Assembly: GCF_947623445.1 (NCBI RefSeq)
Contig: NC_135240.1
Coordinates: forward strand, 7,998,001 to 8,062,000
From: Clavelina lepadiformis
Lineage: Eukaryota; Chordata; Ascidiacea; Aplousobranchia; Clavelinidae
DNA: 64,000 bases
Direction: 5' to 3'
A program made the position numbers and the translations under genes. Positions within the stretch are counted from its first letter, which is position 1; every line of letters begins with the position of its first letter. The notes under the pieces were generated by a model. The model saw nothing but the letters and a program-made list of their open reading frames with translations, ran no database searches and was not told the origin of the DNA. This document shows, in pieces, positions 37,314-49,517 of the stretch.

Positions 37314-38773
37314 GACCACGTATAAGGGTTCCCATCACGACTGGACGAAGCAAGTCGATGACGATGTGGCTTGTAATTTCTTATAACTGTAGGCTATTTT
37401 TTGCTAGAGCCTTGGTTATGTTCTCTGGTTATGTTCAAATCGTTATATAGCCTTGTGTGATAAAATATTTTTTGTAACGTTGGATGCTTGGTGGTTTCCT
37501 GTGTTTGTGTAAACGTCAAAACACGTTGTTCGCCTGGAATGTTATGTCTATATAAACAGAAAAAAAATCAAGCAAAATGACTAAGATTTACGACCACACC
37601 TTACATGGATAACAGAGGCATTCTGGTTTGTACATACAATATAGCATTGCTTATAGGTATCAAATTTCGCATGCTACAGTATGTGTGGAAGTCAAAACGT
37701 GTTGAGGAAACGTTACTGATACCCAATCAGGTCCAACCAAACAACGTTTTGCAATCTGTATCTTGCCTTAACGTTGCGCTATTTTTTTCGAAATTATGCA
37801 CAGCACGTCTGGGGAAAGTGAGGTAACGAGTTTGCAAAGGTTGTTTCGAGTCGCAGAAAGTGTATTGGGCCTTTTACCAGACAAACTGTTAGAATAAGCC
37901 AAATAACAGCCTGGAAACTGTATCTTCAACGTTCTGACGTCAAACAAAAAGTTTTAGGTCCCTTGAGGTTCAGTGCGTTATCGCCAGGGGCAATATAATT
38001 GTTTCACCAATGAAATTTATCACTATTACCTCGTTTGAGACGTTAAAATCTTCAATCATGCCATTGGTACGAGTTAGAGTTAGTCAATTCAAAAGAAATC
38101 CAGTAAATTATAACTAAACTGATATCTGTAAAAGCTCAAAGTCTCATATGTCAAACGTGTTTACATAAAGTTTAGTGAATTTGCGCTAGGTTATTATTGC
38201 AATCAAGTTATTGGTAGACTCTGTACATACATTTGACACGAGATTAATCAAATATGTCAACCAAGACAAAATTGCATCTGCAAACTATGAGGTAATTGAC
38301 AATTAGTGTCACGAATTCTTGCAGATATAGCTTCTGTTTGCGCAATGGATATCCGGAACTGGTATCTTGTATTACTTAACGGGATTTTTTGTCTCACTAA
38401 CTCATATGATTAATCCCAGATCGATACTCGGCAAGTTGAGAGAAAGTTTTGGAGGTTTCGATCGTGGGCAGCGTCTGACTCTACCCGGCAGAAGCGCAAA
38501 AAAATATTGAAAACAAACGAACCTTGTCATCACGAACGAAATGTCCCAGAAGCGAAGTGAATGTCGAAGCGTCGTGTAATCGCGTGCGTACTCTTTAGTA
38601 GAAACTGACAGCAAACATATACTGTATATATAAGGCCTGGAAGAACCACCGGACGCTGAAGTTAGTTGCAGTTAACGCCCGAGGTTACAAGGACAACAAA
38701 AATTAAACTAAGGCTTTGCAGAATACTTAAAAGTTTAGCGTTGCTTTTGTAAATAGCTACTAAGCCTGCAGTA
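37314..38773. other. Intergenic region upstream of four-TM gene A
   Basis: No gene is supported. It ends with the TATA box and short 5' UTR of the next gene. Confidence 0.5.
38625..38633 (+). promoter_or_regulatory. TATA box of four-TM gene A
   Basis: TATATATAA, about 140 nt upstream of the ATG at 38774. Confidence 0.65.
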
Positions 38774-41012
38774 ATGTTTAAAGCGCTGCAAATTTCGTCC
38801 ATTGTCGCGTCAGTTCTCGCGTTTGTCTTAGTTCTTGTCTCTCTGACCACCATCGATTGGATCAAGATAAGTTCTGAATTATTCTTAAATATTTACGGTA
38901 AAAAAATATTTTACTTTTTCCATTTTCGTACCTACAGTATACCCTTCCCTTAAACGTTGCCTTTTTCAGAATACCTTTCCCGTTTTTAAGTTGCTTAATT
39001 AAATTATTTTTTTATGCTGTTCAGTTTTGTGTAAACGTGGGACAACACCAGCAATCGTCGTCAGGACTTGCGGGATTCAGTTTTGCAAATTTCAATTATG
39101 ACACCTGCTACCACATCGGCTTGTTTCAGGTCTCTATTTCCGGAAGTGTGATACCCATCGCGACCCGTGAGTGATTTGTAACCCAAAGCATATGAATAAA
39201 ACATCTCATTATAACAATATTCTATTCCTTATCAAAGCCGTAGCCAGGGTAAAATTTTTATGGAGGTAAATGTGCCAAGTATATACACTTCCTGTTAAGT
39301 AGCTTGTTAAATGTAGTTTAACACTAAAATATTTTCTGCAAAAAGTGCAGAAAACCTATGGAGACATGGGCTTCAATATACCTACGGCCTAGCATGTTTA
39401 ACTGTGATACAACAAAAAGCTTTTATTGGCTTTAATGGTTTGAGCCAAGATATTTAGGTGTTTGTATAGGTCACTTTCTATCTAGTTATATTTGCCAAAA
39501 GCTTTTCGGTAATAACGTCATTGCTTTCATTTCAGAACCCAACAGCGACAGTATTTCAAACGCCACTGCCGCCTTTCTTATAATTGGCTTAGCTATTCTA
39601 ATTCCAAGCGTGTGGTGCAGTGTACAAAGTGGATTTCTCAAAACTGCCAACAACAACAAAATGGTTCTCTGGCAAAAGCTTGCGCTTTCACTACAAGGTG
39701 CAACAGGTGAGCATTTGAAGCGTTAGAGGTTTGAAAACTATTTCAATTGTGGTTGCTTTTTGTGTTCGGTAAATAACTTTTCTTCCCGGCAAAGGCAATT
39801 TTGGGCAAACGATTAGGCTATATGCTGTATTGTGGTTTATGTTGACAATTTCTCATCCTTTGGATGTGAGATTATGAACAATTTCGTCTGCGTGGAAACA
39901 AAAGAAAAGTGAAGCCAAAATCAATAGAAACAAAATAACTCATCAATTATATCAGCGAAACATTTATATTTTTCATAGCCAGCCATTTTGTGCTTTAGTA
40001 AAATAACTTTATCGTTTTCTTCACAGGTATATCATTGTTGATCGCAGCATTGATCTATTCAATCGGACACAAAAAGATTTTGGAAGATCAGAATAAATTG
40101 ATAAACGGAATACAGAATTATTCTTTACCGTCGATACAGTGCAAAGACGAGGAATGCAGGAAAAACTTCATCAACTCGTTGGACATTGGTGGTGGTTCTA
40201 TTCCCACACCAGCACTCCCTAGTTGCGATCCAACTGACACAAGCTGCCTGCCTGTCTTGCCAAACTTGCAGAATTATTTTAATTCGTTGGACATCGATTC
40301 TTCTTCATCCACGACGCCACCACACAATTGCGCTACAAACGATGTGTCCTGTCAAAACAATTTCGTCAATTCTCTGGATATCGGTTCTTCTTCTAATACT
40401 CCATCAATACCCAATTGCAACCCAACCGATATTAATTGTTTGAGCAATTCTATCAGTTCAATAAACCTAGGTTCGCCTTCCAGCCAGAACCCAAGCTTCG
40501 GTTTTGGTCCTTCAGAGAATCGTCGTAAGCGTGACACTACACCCCTGAACCAGGCTAGCCTCGACGCAGCAGAAAAGTTGTTTGGACAAATGGGACTTGG
40601 AGCGCCTAATACACACGGGTTTAGTGATGCTAGTTCTTATCCTGAAGTGGCTAAGAAGATTGCACAAAAGTTACTGACACCAGATAAAAGCGGTGACTTG
40701 CATTTCGACACGACTAATTCTGCCAAGTCCAACCCTTTTACCGGTTTTGATTCTGTTCCCAAAGGCTTCGATGACTTGCTGGATGGTTTGGGACAAAACA
40801 ATCTTAATTTCGATACGAATAAATTAAGAAAAAAAAGATCGGTCCTGCCCAAAACTCCAAAAATTTCGGTTGAAAAGCCAACACTCTTCTACTCGTTTTA
40901 TTTAAGCTGGGTTGCATTTGTGGTGGTTCTTGTAGTACTGGCGACCAGTTTTGCTGGACTCCGGGCTCTGGAAAATGATCTTCTCAAGCCTCCAAATGCG
41001 ATCCCAATTTAA
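38774..41012 (+). CDS. Claudin-like four-TM protein A with long repeat-bearing lumenal loop
   Basis: Exons: 38774-38866, 39025-39166, 39536-39706, 40027-41012, giving 463 aa. TM1 (about residues 8-28) ends in a DWIK motif at the exon border; the first loop has D-T-C-x3-GLF, recalling the W...GLW of the PMP22/claudin family. TM2 is at about 91-108, TM3 at 136-150 and TM4 near 427-446. With claudin topology the 270-residue loop between TM3 and TM4 is lumenal or extracellular. It contains repeated units with C-x4-C pairs followed by N-x-x-NSLDIG/D-SSS-x-P (three copies, plus a degenerate SINLGS), then two furin-type sites, NRRKR|D (about residue 300) and RKKR|S (about 405). Intron 1 would need the donor AAG|ATAAGT, an AT in place of GT; the paralogue at 43995 has AAA|GTAAGT there. 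No other in-frame donor is available. Confidence 0.8.
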
Positions 41013-43994
41013 CTCTTGTTGTGTAAAGAACATTTCATTATGTAATTATTGTATATGACTTAACGTCATGTTATTATGTCTAGTTTTTAGGCGTATCTTT
41101 CGTATATACAGTGCAGCGTATGGCTTATACTTCTAACTGAATCTAGCTTTCATGCTGCTATTGTTTCGAAAAATTTGTATTTACTTGAATAAATTCTTGT
41201 GCAAGCGTAAAACTATTTACAAATGATCGACCCCACCATACAAATGAACGTGCTCTTGCATTGACTTGGTTTAATTCTTCAGTGTTTGTTTATAACCTAA
41301 AGATCAAACCAAAACAGTTACGCTCACAAAGCAAATTAATCACACAGCATTTTTTTAGCTAATTGATTAATAATTAATCTTACAGACCTAAAGCAAAAAG
41401 TATAAAGTCAGAAGTGCTTAGTTAGAACACATAATAATTGCCAAACATAGTTTAGGGCAAATCGCATTAAATATTTAAGCGCGTTAAAATTTTAATGTTG
41501 AGAATATTTCCAGCAGCCATTTTATCGGCATAGCCTGTATAATTCCGGCTTATTTACTGAGGGCAACTTATTTTGCAAACTGTGCTGTAGTTGAAGTTGA
41601 CCCAACTTCCATAATTATATTCAGCTTCCAAGAGACAAAATATCTTCTTTAGAGCACTTTATGATTTAGCATTATATCTCTCCTTGCTCACAGTTTTTTA
41701 AGACTGCCAGTTTTTTTTCAATATTACGCTGAAGAAAACTTTCCTGAAGCATTGTTAAAAAAAAGACCTTTACGTTTAATGTGAAAAATGTGAATTTTCT
41801 ATTTATAGGAAGTTTTTGGAACGTATTAGATTACGACAAAATAACCAGTTGCTTTACAATTACATGATGCTACTTTTAAAATAGCCAAGCATATCCACAA
41901 AAATATCATTTAGCAGTTATCTGAGAAAAGTATCATTTGCGACTGATGATGTGCTTTATAACTACTGGAGAAAAGTACACTTCGCAGAAACAGTGGAAAT
42001 TATGTCGTTGCATGGACAGTAACAAAATGGCGCGAAAATTGATATTGGAATCATGAGCAAGAAGCTTTGATCAGTGTAGACTGTAGAGTGTCTTCATCAA
42101 GCAATTAGGTTTTACTTTCTAAAAGCTAGCGACTTTGGGTAAAGCGCGATATCCCCAACTTTTCCAATTCTGTTACGAAATATAATTATACATTATATGA
42201 GCTTGCAAGCCTTATATGAAGCGCAATCGTTTATGGACTGGGAGCGAAAGTAATCGGGCGAGGAAAACGTTGCTGAAATATTTCAGGGTCTGGTAAAATT
42301 TCAAGGGTATAAGGGTTGGTCGGTCATATACGAATGTTCGGTACTGCACAAACTTTGTTTAAAAAGTTATTTCTCAAACCGCGTTGCTCGTTAATAAAGT
42401 GGTTTTCATGTGTTGTGCTGCGTAAACAGAGATCCATAAAAAAACAAACGTTTGTAATGCGACCTATTCTTTTCCTTACTTAATTAGTTGAGCTTATAGT
42501 AAACTCTTGTATTTAAACTGTCGACTTTATACTCAAAAGGCGTTTAAAGCATAGCAGCGTACAAAAGTGTCATCAGCAAACGAGGAAGTCTACTTAGACA
42601 CAATTATGTAAGAAATTCTTTAACCTAAGGCAGTTCACAAATTTTTCATCTTTGTCGGAGAAAATGCTTTCGAAAGATTTAGCTTGTTGCCAACTTGTGT
42701 CAAGTGACGTAAACTGTGTGCGTGGGCAACACATATTCCTCTCATTTCCCGCCAAACTCACTTTATCTTATCAAGATGTAATATTAATTTTCGACGGAAT
42801 TGCTACCAAACAAAGATTGCCCGGGGCAACCATTACCTCATAAATATGTGAGGAAGCCGGAGAATTAGTTATGGGACGTTACGTAAAGCTTGTATCAGGT
42901 AAAGTCGAGAGATAAAATTAAGTTATGCTTTCGTGAAATCGTGGCCGTATTTTGCACTAAGCATTCTACAAATCATCGGCAAAATAGCGAGTTTTTTTGA
43001 CTTGTTAAACCATGTGATGGTTGCAATGTATCAGCAAAAACCTTCATGCTTTCTTATGAAGACCAATTGAAACTTTGACATGATAAAGCTTTATAAAAGT
43101 ATGCGGTTGTTTGTTAGATATCCACCCGACAACATATGGAAAAGTTTTTATTCTATAGATGCAAGTACGAGTTAATTATTATAGATATAACAATAATAAT
43201 ACAAGTGGATTAGTTAAAATTATTACACAACTTTGTACCGTCATAGAATACATATTTTGTTTGTTTGTGCGTGATTTCTAATCTTCCAGTAGTCCTAACA
43301 ACAGTAGTCCTAATAAAAAATCACCATTACATGATCTATGAAGCTCTAATCTTACAGAATGAGATCATTTAAACTTCTTTGGCAAGAATTTAATTATCAT
43401 CGAATATGAACATTGTTTATCGGTTTGCGGTGACCGGTGGAATTTATCTCGTGACGACATTAACACATAACATCTTTACGTCATTGATTTGAGTTTCGAA
43501 AGCACGTAATCGCTGATGGAGTTCTTCTGTAATCTCTTACTTGGTTGTCGTAAAAACAATTTCTTGGTATTTTCAACAGCACCGGCCGAAAAAATACAAT
43601 TATTCTTTTTATCATGAATCTTATATAAACGATGTCGGAAAAGCAACGAGCTACACAAAAGCGTGAAGTCGGATCAAATAAGATCTGAACTTGCTTATTT
43701 TGTGGCAAAAACTTGAATATGTTTTTTTCTGGTGAAGTATCTTTTGACTCCCATGACATATAGCCTTCAGTAGGTGGCCGAGGCAGCTACAGGTTACTTT
43801 GCTTTTCCATTGAAATTATTTTAACTAAACGATATCTATGGACTCGGAATTGCTACTTATATTCATAATTGTTCATTTAATAAGCCAAGTTATTTTATTA
43901 ATGACGATTATTTTGAAATACAGGTTTTATATTACCGACCGGTTCTATATTATAGTTACTGTGATTTTATCCTTGTTGAACTTCAACTTGAAAC
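41013..43994. other. Intergenic region between four-TM genes A and B
   Basis: It begins with the 3' UTR of gene A (AATAAA at 41188). I see no supported gene: open frames at 42652-42843 and 43476-43759 lack domains and splice context. Confidence 0.5.
41188..41193 (+). terminator. Polyadenylation signal of four-TM gene A
   Basis: AATAAA, 176 nt after the stop codon, followed by TTCTTGTGC (GT/T-rich). Confidence 0.65.
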
Positions 43995-45715
43995 ATGTAC
44001 AACGCGTTACGTGCAGCTTCAATCGTATCGTCTGTCCTTGCATTGGTCTTTGTCATTGTATGCTTGGCAACCTCGGACTGGATAAAAGTAAGTCTTTAAT
44101 TGAAATGTCTTTTTCTTTTATGTTTTATAATGTTGATATTTCAGGCGATTTCTTTCAGCTTTTCCCTTGGCATTTAGAACTTAATCCTTTATTTCTTTTG
44201 TTTTCAGTTTTGTGTCGATTTTTCATCGAGCGGCGTGTCTGCATCAGAGATATTTGGAAAAATGGCGAAACCAATCGACACTTGCCTTCACACTGGTTTA
44301 TTTAAGGGACACACTATGCAAGACGATTTTATACAAACACGTAAGTCTTTTCAAACTGTATAATTATAACCTACTTTTGTGATGACTGTCGTCAACTTTT
44401 TGTTTACGTTTCGTCAAAGTGCTTAATGTCTATAGCACAGTAGTACACAGTACCTGCGATATACACTCGCCGCATAATCCAGCATTGATATTTCAGAAAT
44501 TAAAAATCTTATCATATTTTCTGATTTTTTTATTTATGATATAATAAATATGATATGATATTATTTCATAGTGCTGTCATTCAATGAAAAAATCGCTGAC
44601 GCCACGGCAGCGTTTCTCGCAATCAGCGCATTGTTGTTGCTTCTCAGCATCACTTGCAACATCACCAGTGCAGTCCATAAAGCTTCCAACAACGTGAAAT
44701 CTACCCCTTGGCAAAAATACAGCTCTTGGCTCGCTATGATAACAGGTGAATAGAACGTGATAGGATTGGAATGCAATTTAACAACCATAGATATGTCAAA
44801 AAAACTTCCTTTTTGCAGTAAAACAAATTTTTTTCAAACCAAGTTTACTTTTGTTTAGGTATTCTACTTGTGATTGCTTCGCTTATGTTCACCATCGAAA
44901 ATAGCCGCGTCCAGCAACAACTTACACTGCCATTTGGATTACAAAAAATTGGTTTCATAGGAGATTCAAATTTATCTTTGGCTTCAAATTCTACCTTCGA
45001 TCTTAATAACTTTACGCTACCAGATTTGAATGAAATTTTATCGAACACTTTTGGAAGCGAAAATAGTACCTTTGACGTGAAGGGTCATGACACCTTTTCT
45101 TTACAAAACATTTTAAAACGAAATTTGACCCTAAAGGACCAAGTTCAAGGTATTTTTGATGATGACTCACAAACCAAAAAGGATAAACCCTTATCTTCAT
45201 CACTTGATACTCAATCTACTCAAACCTCGGTTATTGACGATCTTGATTCGTTCAAGAAACCACTTGCTGGAAACCTAGGACAGAATCGTATTCTATACGA
45301 CACTGATTCAAGTTCAACTGAAGATTTAAGTTCATTACCAACCGCACTTCTTCCAACGATCAGTCCAGAAGTGGGAACGGCAATTGGACTTCTTTCTGGC
45401 CTCGGAAATCTTTTGCCCGAGAAAAAAGAAGACAAAAACGATATAGAAGATAATTTGAATCTTGATGATCTTCAGAATGTCCTCCAGCAGTTGGGAAATG
45501 GATTCGACATCGATTCAGCGCCTTTAAATCCTGGTAAAGTTCGGAATACCAGGTCGCTACGGTATCCAATCCCTGAACGCGCTTTTGGTTACTCTTTTTA
45601 TCTTTGCTGGTGTGCCACAGTTTTATCAATTTTGGTTGCGATCCTGGATTTTTCTTTGCTCCGATTAGCGAAGAGGAAAGCGCAGCAGAAAGATAATGAC
45701 GTCTACATGGCCTGA
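43995..45715 (+). CDS. Claudin-like four-TM protein B
   Basis: Paralogue of gene A, on the same strand about 3 kb downstream. Exons: 43995-44087, 44208-44340, 44572-44745, 44859-45715, with intron phases 0, 1, 1 exactly as in gene A; the frame closes at 418 aa. TM1 ends SDWIK at the first exon border, and loop 1 has D-T-C-L-H-T-GLF. TM2 is the leucine-rich stretch ISALLLLLSITCNI, TM3 begins exon 4 (GILLVIASLMFTI), and TM4 is near the C-terminus (SFYLCWCATVLSILVAI). The lumenal loop is about 230 residues, rich in S, D, N and L, without the NSLDIG repeats, and has a minimal furin motif R-N-T-R|S shortly before TM4. All splice sites are GT-AG. Polyadenylation candidates lie at 45773 and 45988. 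Function is unknown; a junction or membrane-adaptor role is only suggested by the fold. Confidence 0.85.
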
Positions 45716-47484
45716 TGACGATGTCTTTGGGAAAAAGCAAAACAATAACTTCTTTAAATACAATTATAATGTAATAAATTTGATAATTGTTGCATGACGA
45801 TGCAGAATGCATTCATTCCGGCAACATTTAACACTTTCAATAAGTACTTTACCATTTTTTATTTCCTAAGTTTGGCTTTTAAGTGTTTATGCAAATTTAT
45901 GTTTCTGTACTGCCATTTGAATTGTAAATGATGATATTTGTTCAATGCATTTTTTAAATGATGATCACACGTGATGCAAATATCCACAATAAAAATTTTG
46001 TACAACATATCGATGTTTTTATTGGTAATTAGTTAATTACGGAATTTTACACACAGCTGTTTTGGTTATCTTTTTAGCAAAACACCACATTCACTTATCT
46101 CCATATATATGGCTGCTGATCGACTGATCATGGTATTGAGCTGCTGAATAGGGCACGAAAAGTCTGGAAACATTATTACAAACTGGCAAACAGTAAAAAC
46201 GACTCTTTTCTTCTGGCTACAGTATGAAAGTCAGTAACGTAGATTGTTGAACTTTAGCTCTGATTATATACATTGGATGTACCCGAAGTATCAATACGTT
46301 CAGACAATTCTATCGGTCCGACATATCACCCAAATGCAATTTATAGAGAGTTGACATTACAAGAAAACAACGAGACTCAAAACGGACAATAAATCCTTTC
46401 CTTTGAGGTTATCATAAACAAAAGATATTTTGTTGTTTGCTAAAAGTTTACAATAAAAAAATTTATCGCTGGCTATAGCCTTAAGTTTCCACCAAGCGGT
46501 ATCTTCTATGAATTAACATAATCTAAAATTATTAATCTAAATAAAATAATCATTAAAATTTGGCTTCTTCTTGTATTGCAAGCGCACTCATATTACCGGA
46601 ATTTTTTTATTATGCGTCATTGACAAAATCTCATGAATCTTAGTATTCTGTTTCCCTCAACATCGCAACTAAAAATGAGAAGCGTCTAATTTCAATTGAC
46701 ACCAAATCTAGTTTAACATTTTGCTTGAAAAAGACAATTAAGCATTGAATAAGGCTACCTCTTCCAATAAACATTGATTGAAGGGACCTGGAATTCTACA
46801 ACTGCAATTGGGCAGTGCAGTGACGTGTAAGAAGATAAGCTACTATAGATAAAGCAGGCAGCGATAAGGAGATTGGGGCAACGTAAAAAAAAGTTGTAAG
46901 AAATTAGCTCCATCAAAATACTTGGACCGACTCGTTCTAGAAACAATTCATGGCTGTTCAAAACCAAGCGGCCTTTTAAAAAGGTTCAACCAGCTTTTCT
47001 ATGACGTGGTGGAGAGAATTATGCCTCACTGAAACTATATATTTTCCGTTATGTCGTATGTAGATGTCAGAGACAATTTGGTTAATCGTGCATATGTTAA
47101 TAGAGCCTTACCAATACCATAAATCTTGAAATAAAGATAAGCTATAGCTTATAGAAAACATTTAATACTGTAATTCACGCAATACTACAAATTTAAACGT
47201 ATTTTGAAAGCCATGGTTATTTTCATTAAACTTATTTTGCCATCTCTCAATGTTTTATTCAATAATTTCGTTATTGAACAACTTGTAGGTATCGTCTTTT
47301 AGCAAACATTAAATAATTACGGTATATGAAACAAAAATAATAAATAAGCAAATAAAAATTTAAGTTTAATTGAAGATTTTAATTCAATTGCAAACTTTAC
47401 ACTACACTCTGTCAACTATCAGTTAAGAAACGGCAACTGATTTTGGCATCTTTCAAACCTATATCACCAGGAAGATTTTAGTAG
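45716..47484. other. Intergenic region downstream of four-TM gene B
   Basis: 3' UTR of gene B with two AATAAA signals (45773-45778 and 45988-45993), then AT-rich sequence without a supported gene. Confidence 0.5.
45773..45778 (+). terminator. Polyadenylation signal of four-TM gene B (first of two)
   Basis: AATAAA, 58 nt after the stop; a second lies at 45988-45993. Confidence 0.55.
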
Positions 47485-47746
47485 TTGGGCAATGGATTTA
47501 ACCTCAATACCACCAGTTTTCCAATTTTTTTATCCGTTTAATCCATCAACATCTTTTAATCCAGTCATAGCTCGGAATACCAGGTCGCTAGTGTATTCAA
47601 TCCTTGAACGCGCGTTTGGTTATTCTTTTATCTTTGCTGGTGTGCGACTATTTTATCAATTTTAGTTGTGATCCTGGATTTTTCTTTGCTCCGAGTAGTG
47701 AAAAGGAAAGCGCCGAAGAATAATGACGCACAACATGGCGTGATAG
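47485..47746 (+). pseudogene. Partial duplicate of the last exon of four-TM gene B
   Basis: The segment from about 47571 matches the end of gene B (45541-45717) almost base for base: CGGAATACCAGGTCGCTA, then the TM4 coding stretch TTTATCTTTGCTGGTGTG and the lysine-rich tail up to the stop. A weaker match upstream (TTGGGcAATGGATT at 47485) corresponds to 45491 onward, separated by extra sequence. Small length changes break the frame, and no TM1-TM3 exons lie upstream. I infer a recent partial tandem duplication that is not functional. Confidence 0.85.
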
Positions 47747-47940
47747 TACCGTGAAGTACAAGTGTAAAATATGTCACTTTCTTCAGTTGGCAAAGTGAAA
47801 TGGTATTTCTTATTTATAGTGACCTCAAACCAAGGCGTTGAAAATGTCCAACCGTCCAACTGTCTAACAAAAGTATAAACTTAAAAACTCTCAGAGTTCC
47901 TCCAAACTTAAGCTAAACTATAAGATAAAAAGTGTTTCCA

Positions 47941-49293
47941 TGTAGGGGAAGGTGGTGTAAAGCGGACCAACGGGGTAAAGTGGCACACCCCTATTATTTT
48001 CTTAATAAAATTTTTTAACCGCGCGGATACCACTGAGTTTAGTGAAGCATGACATAACGTGGTTGCACACGCCATTATTCGAGGTTACGTGGAAAAGAAG
48101 GCAAGAAAAGGCACGGAATTCGTTTTTTGTACTCTCTGATCTATTGAAAGGTATGTCTTGTAACTTAGATTTTATTTTACATGCATAAGGTAGAAGTTTG
48201 GTTGAATGGTAGAAAGGAGTTTTACTGTATCACGTACGCATTGCATAGGTTAATTCCGCTTATTGCCTAGCCAAAATTTGGCCAACAGTCAAAATAATAG
48301 TAACCAAGGAGTGGGGGTAAAGTGGACCTATGATCATGATCCTGATCCATATTGATCCTGTTCCAACCAACACCGAATCTTACTCCGTTAATGTTAGTTC
48401 AACTAGCATTGACTTGTGTGATGGCAGAAATATTGGCTTAGATGCGGCTGGTCTTCCCGAGATGCCTGAATCGTTACCTGCACAGCCAATAGATGTAGCC
48501 CAACCGTCCTCTCCTGAAGATGCAAATTCCAGTTTCACAATTATAAGTCCTGTTGAACTGCTTCCTATGCCGAAAGCAGCTCACACTCGCCAAAAGAGGA
48601 AGTCTAAGAGAGGTGCAACTGCTATTTTAACCAGTTCACCATACAAGAAGCAGTTGGCTGCAACCAATCGTAGCCAATCCGCGGTATCTGGCAACAGCAG
48701 TAAAACAAGTTCATCGAAAAAGCGTTCTATGAAGAAAGCTAAGGTTTCCAGGTCATCAATGCAGCAGAAGGACACAGTCGATGAAAGTGATAACAACGTA
48801 GATGCAGAATGCTTTTACTGCAACGAAATGTATTCCAAATCATCCGAGAATGATGGGTGGATCCAGTACTCCAAATGTATGCGATGGGCGCATGAAGCCT
48901 GCTCTGGATGTAATGAAGAGGATGACAACTTTATTTGTGAATTATGTTTTTAAAAATTGATGGTGAACTGCGATTACTTTCATAACTACTTCGCTTATGA
49001 TGACAATTTGTAAATAAATTGATTGTGATGTGGAACAAATTGCCTTGTTTACTCAAAACTTACGGTAGTCTACTTTACCCCACACATGTTGGGTAAAGTG
49101 GACTATTGGAGGTGCTTTTAAATCAAAAAAATTTTATGTAAGAAAAGAAGCAATCAATAAAAGGGCACTTCAAAAATTAGCGAAATACCTTTACAGTTAA
49201 CTCTCAAAACAAACAAGTCAAATGTTTTGGTGAAATCAATGAATTGTAACGATTAAGCCTTAGGTGGTCCGCTTTACACCACCTTCCCCTACA
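47941..49293 (+). mobile_element. Pogo/Tigger-like DNA transposon relic with 29-bp inverted repeats
   Basis: The ends are 29-bp perfect inverted repeats (47941-47969 and 49265-49293) beginning TGTAGGGGAAGGTGGTGT; the TA inside each end fits a TA target duplication. The subterminal motif GGGGTAAAGTGG recurs at both sides (about 47972, 48311 and 49092, and inverted at about 49073). Inside, 48330-48953 codes for only the C-terminal part of a transposase: a basic, serine-rich stretch and a cysteine/histidine cluster (C-x2-C ... C-x4-WAHEAC-x2-C ... C-x2-C) like that found at the C-terminus of pogo-type DDE transposases. The catalytic DDE domain and the DNA-binding domain are absent, so the copy is internally deleted. 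Confidence 0.8.
48330..48953 (+). CDS. C-terminal remnant of a pogo-type transposase
   Basis: A 207-codon open frame inside the element. Residues about 85-140 are rich in K, R and S (nuclear-localisation-like), followed by a zinc-binding PHD-like pattern near the C-terminus. There is no DDE triad. The frame is intact and begins at an ATG, so a short protein could be made if the locus is transcribed. Confidence 0.6.
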   Translation: MIMILIHIDPVPTNTESYSVNVSSTSIDLCDGRNIGLDAAGLPEMPESLPAQPIDVAQPSSPEDANSSFTIISPVELLPMPKAAHTRQKRKSKRGATAILTSSPYKKQLAATNRSQSAVSGNSSKTSSSKKRSMKKAKVSRSSMQQKDTVDESDNNVDAECFYCNEMYSKSSENDGWIQYSKCMRWAHEACSGCNEEDDNFICELCF

Positions 49294-49517
49294 GTTTTAA
49301 CAAAATGCCACAAAATAACAAGCATTTCACCAGACGATACGAGCTACAATCCAGCAAGCTCCGATTTCAGAATGACGTAAGTGAACAACGCCACGTCAAA
49401 GCATCACGACAGAGTTAGGAAAGTATAGCGAGTCAAAAATTTCCTGAGTTTGACGCCATAATCAGCGTCGATCATTACGCAATAGACTACAGCTGGATAC
49501 CACCACGGGAGGTATTT

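Noticed and set aside
43481-43759. 92-codon minus-strand frame between the four-TM genes
   Set aside because: No helices matching the family and no partner exons.
43838-44305. 155-codon frame overlapping exons 1 and 2 of four-TM gene B
   Set aside because: It reads another frame through an intron; the spliced model matches the paralogues.
45360-45812. 150-codon minus-strand frame opposite gene B
   Set aside because: Antisense shadow of the long last exon.
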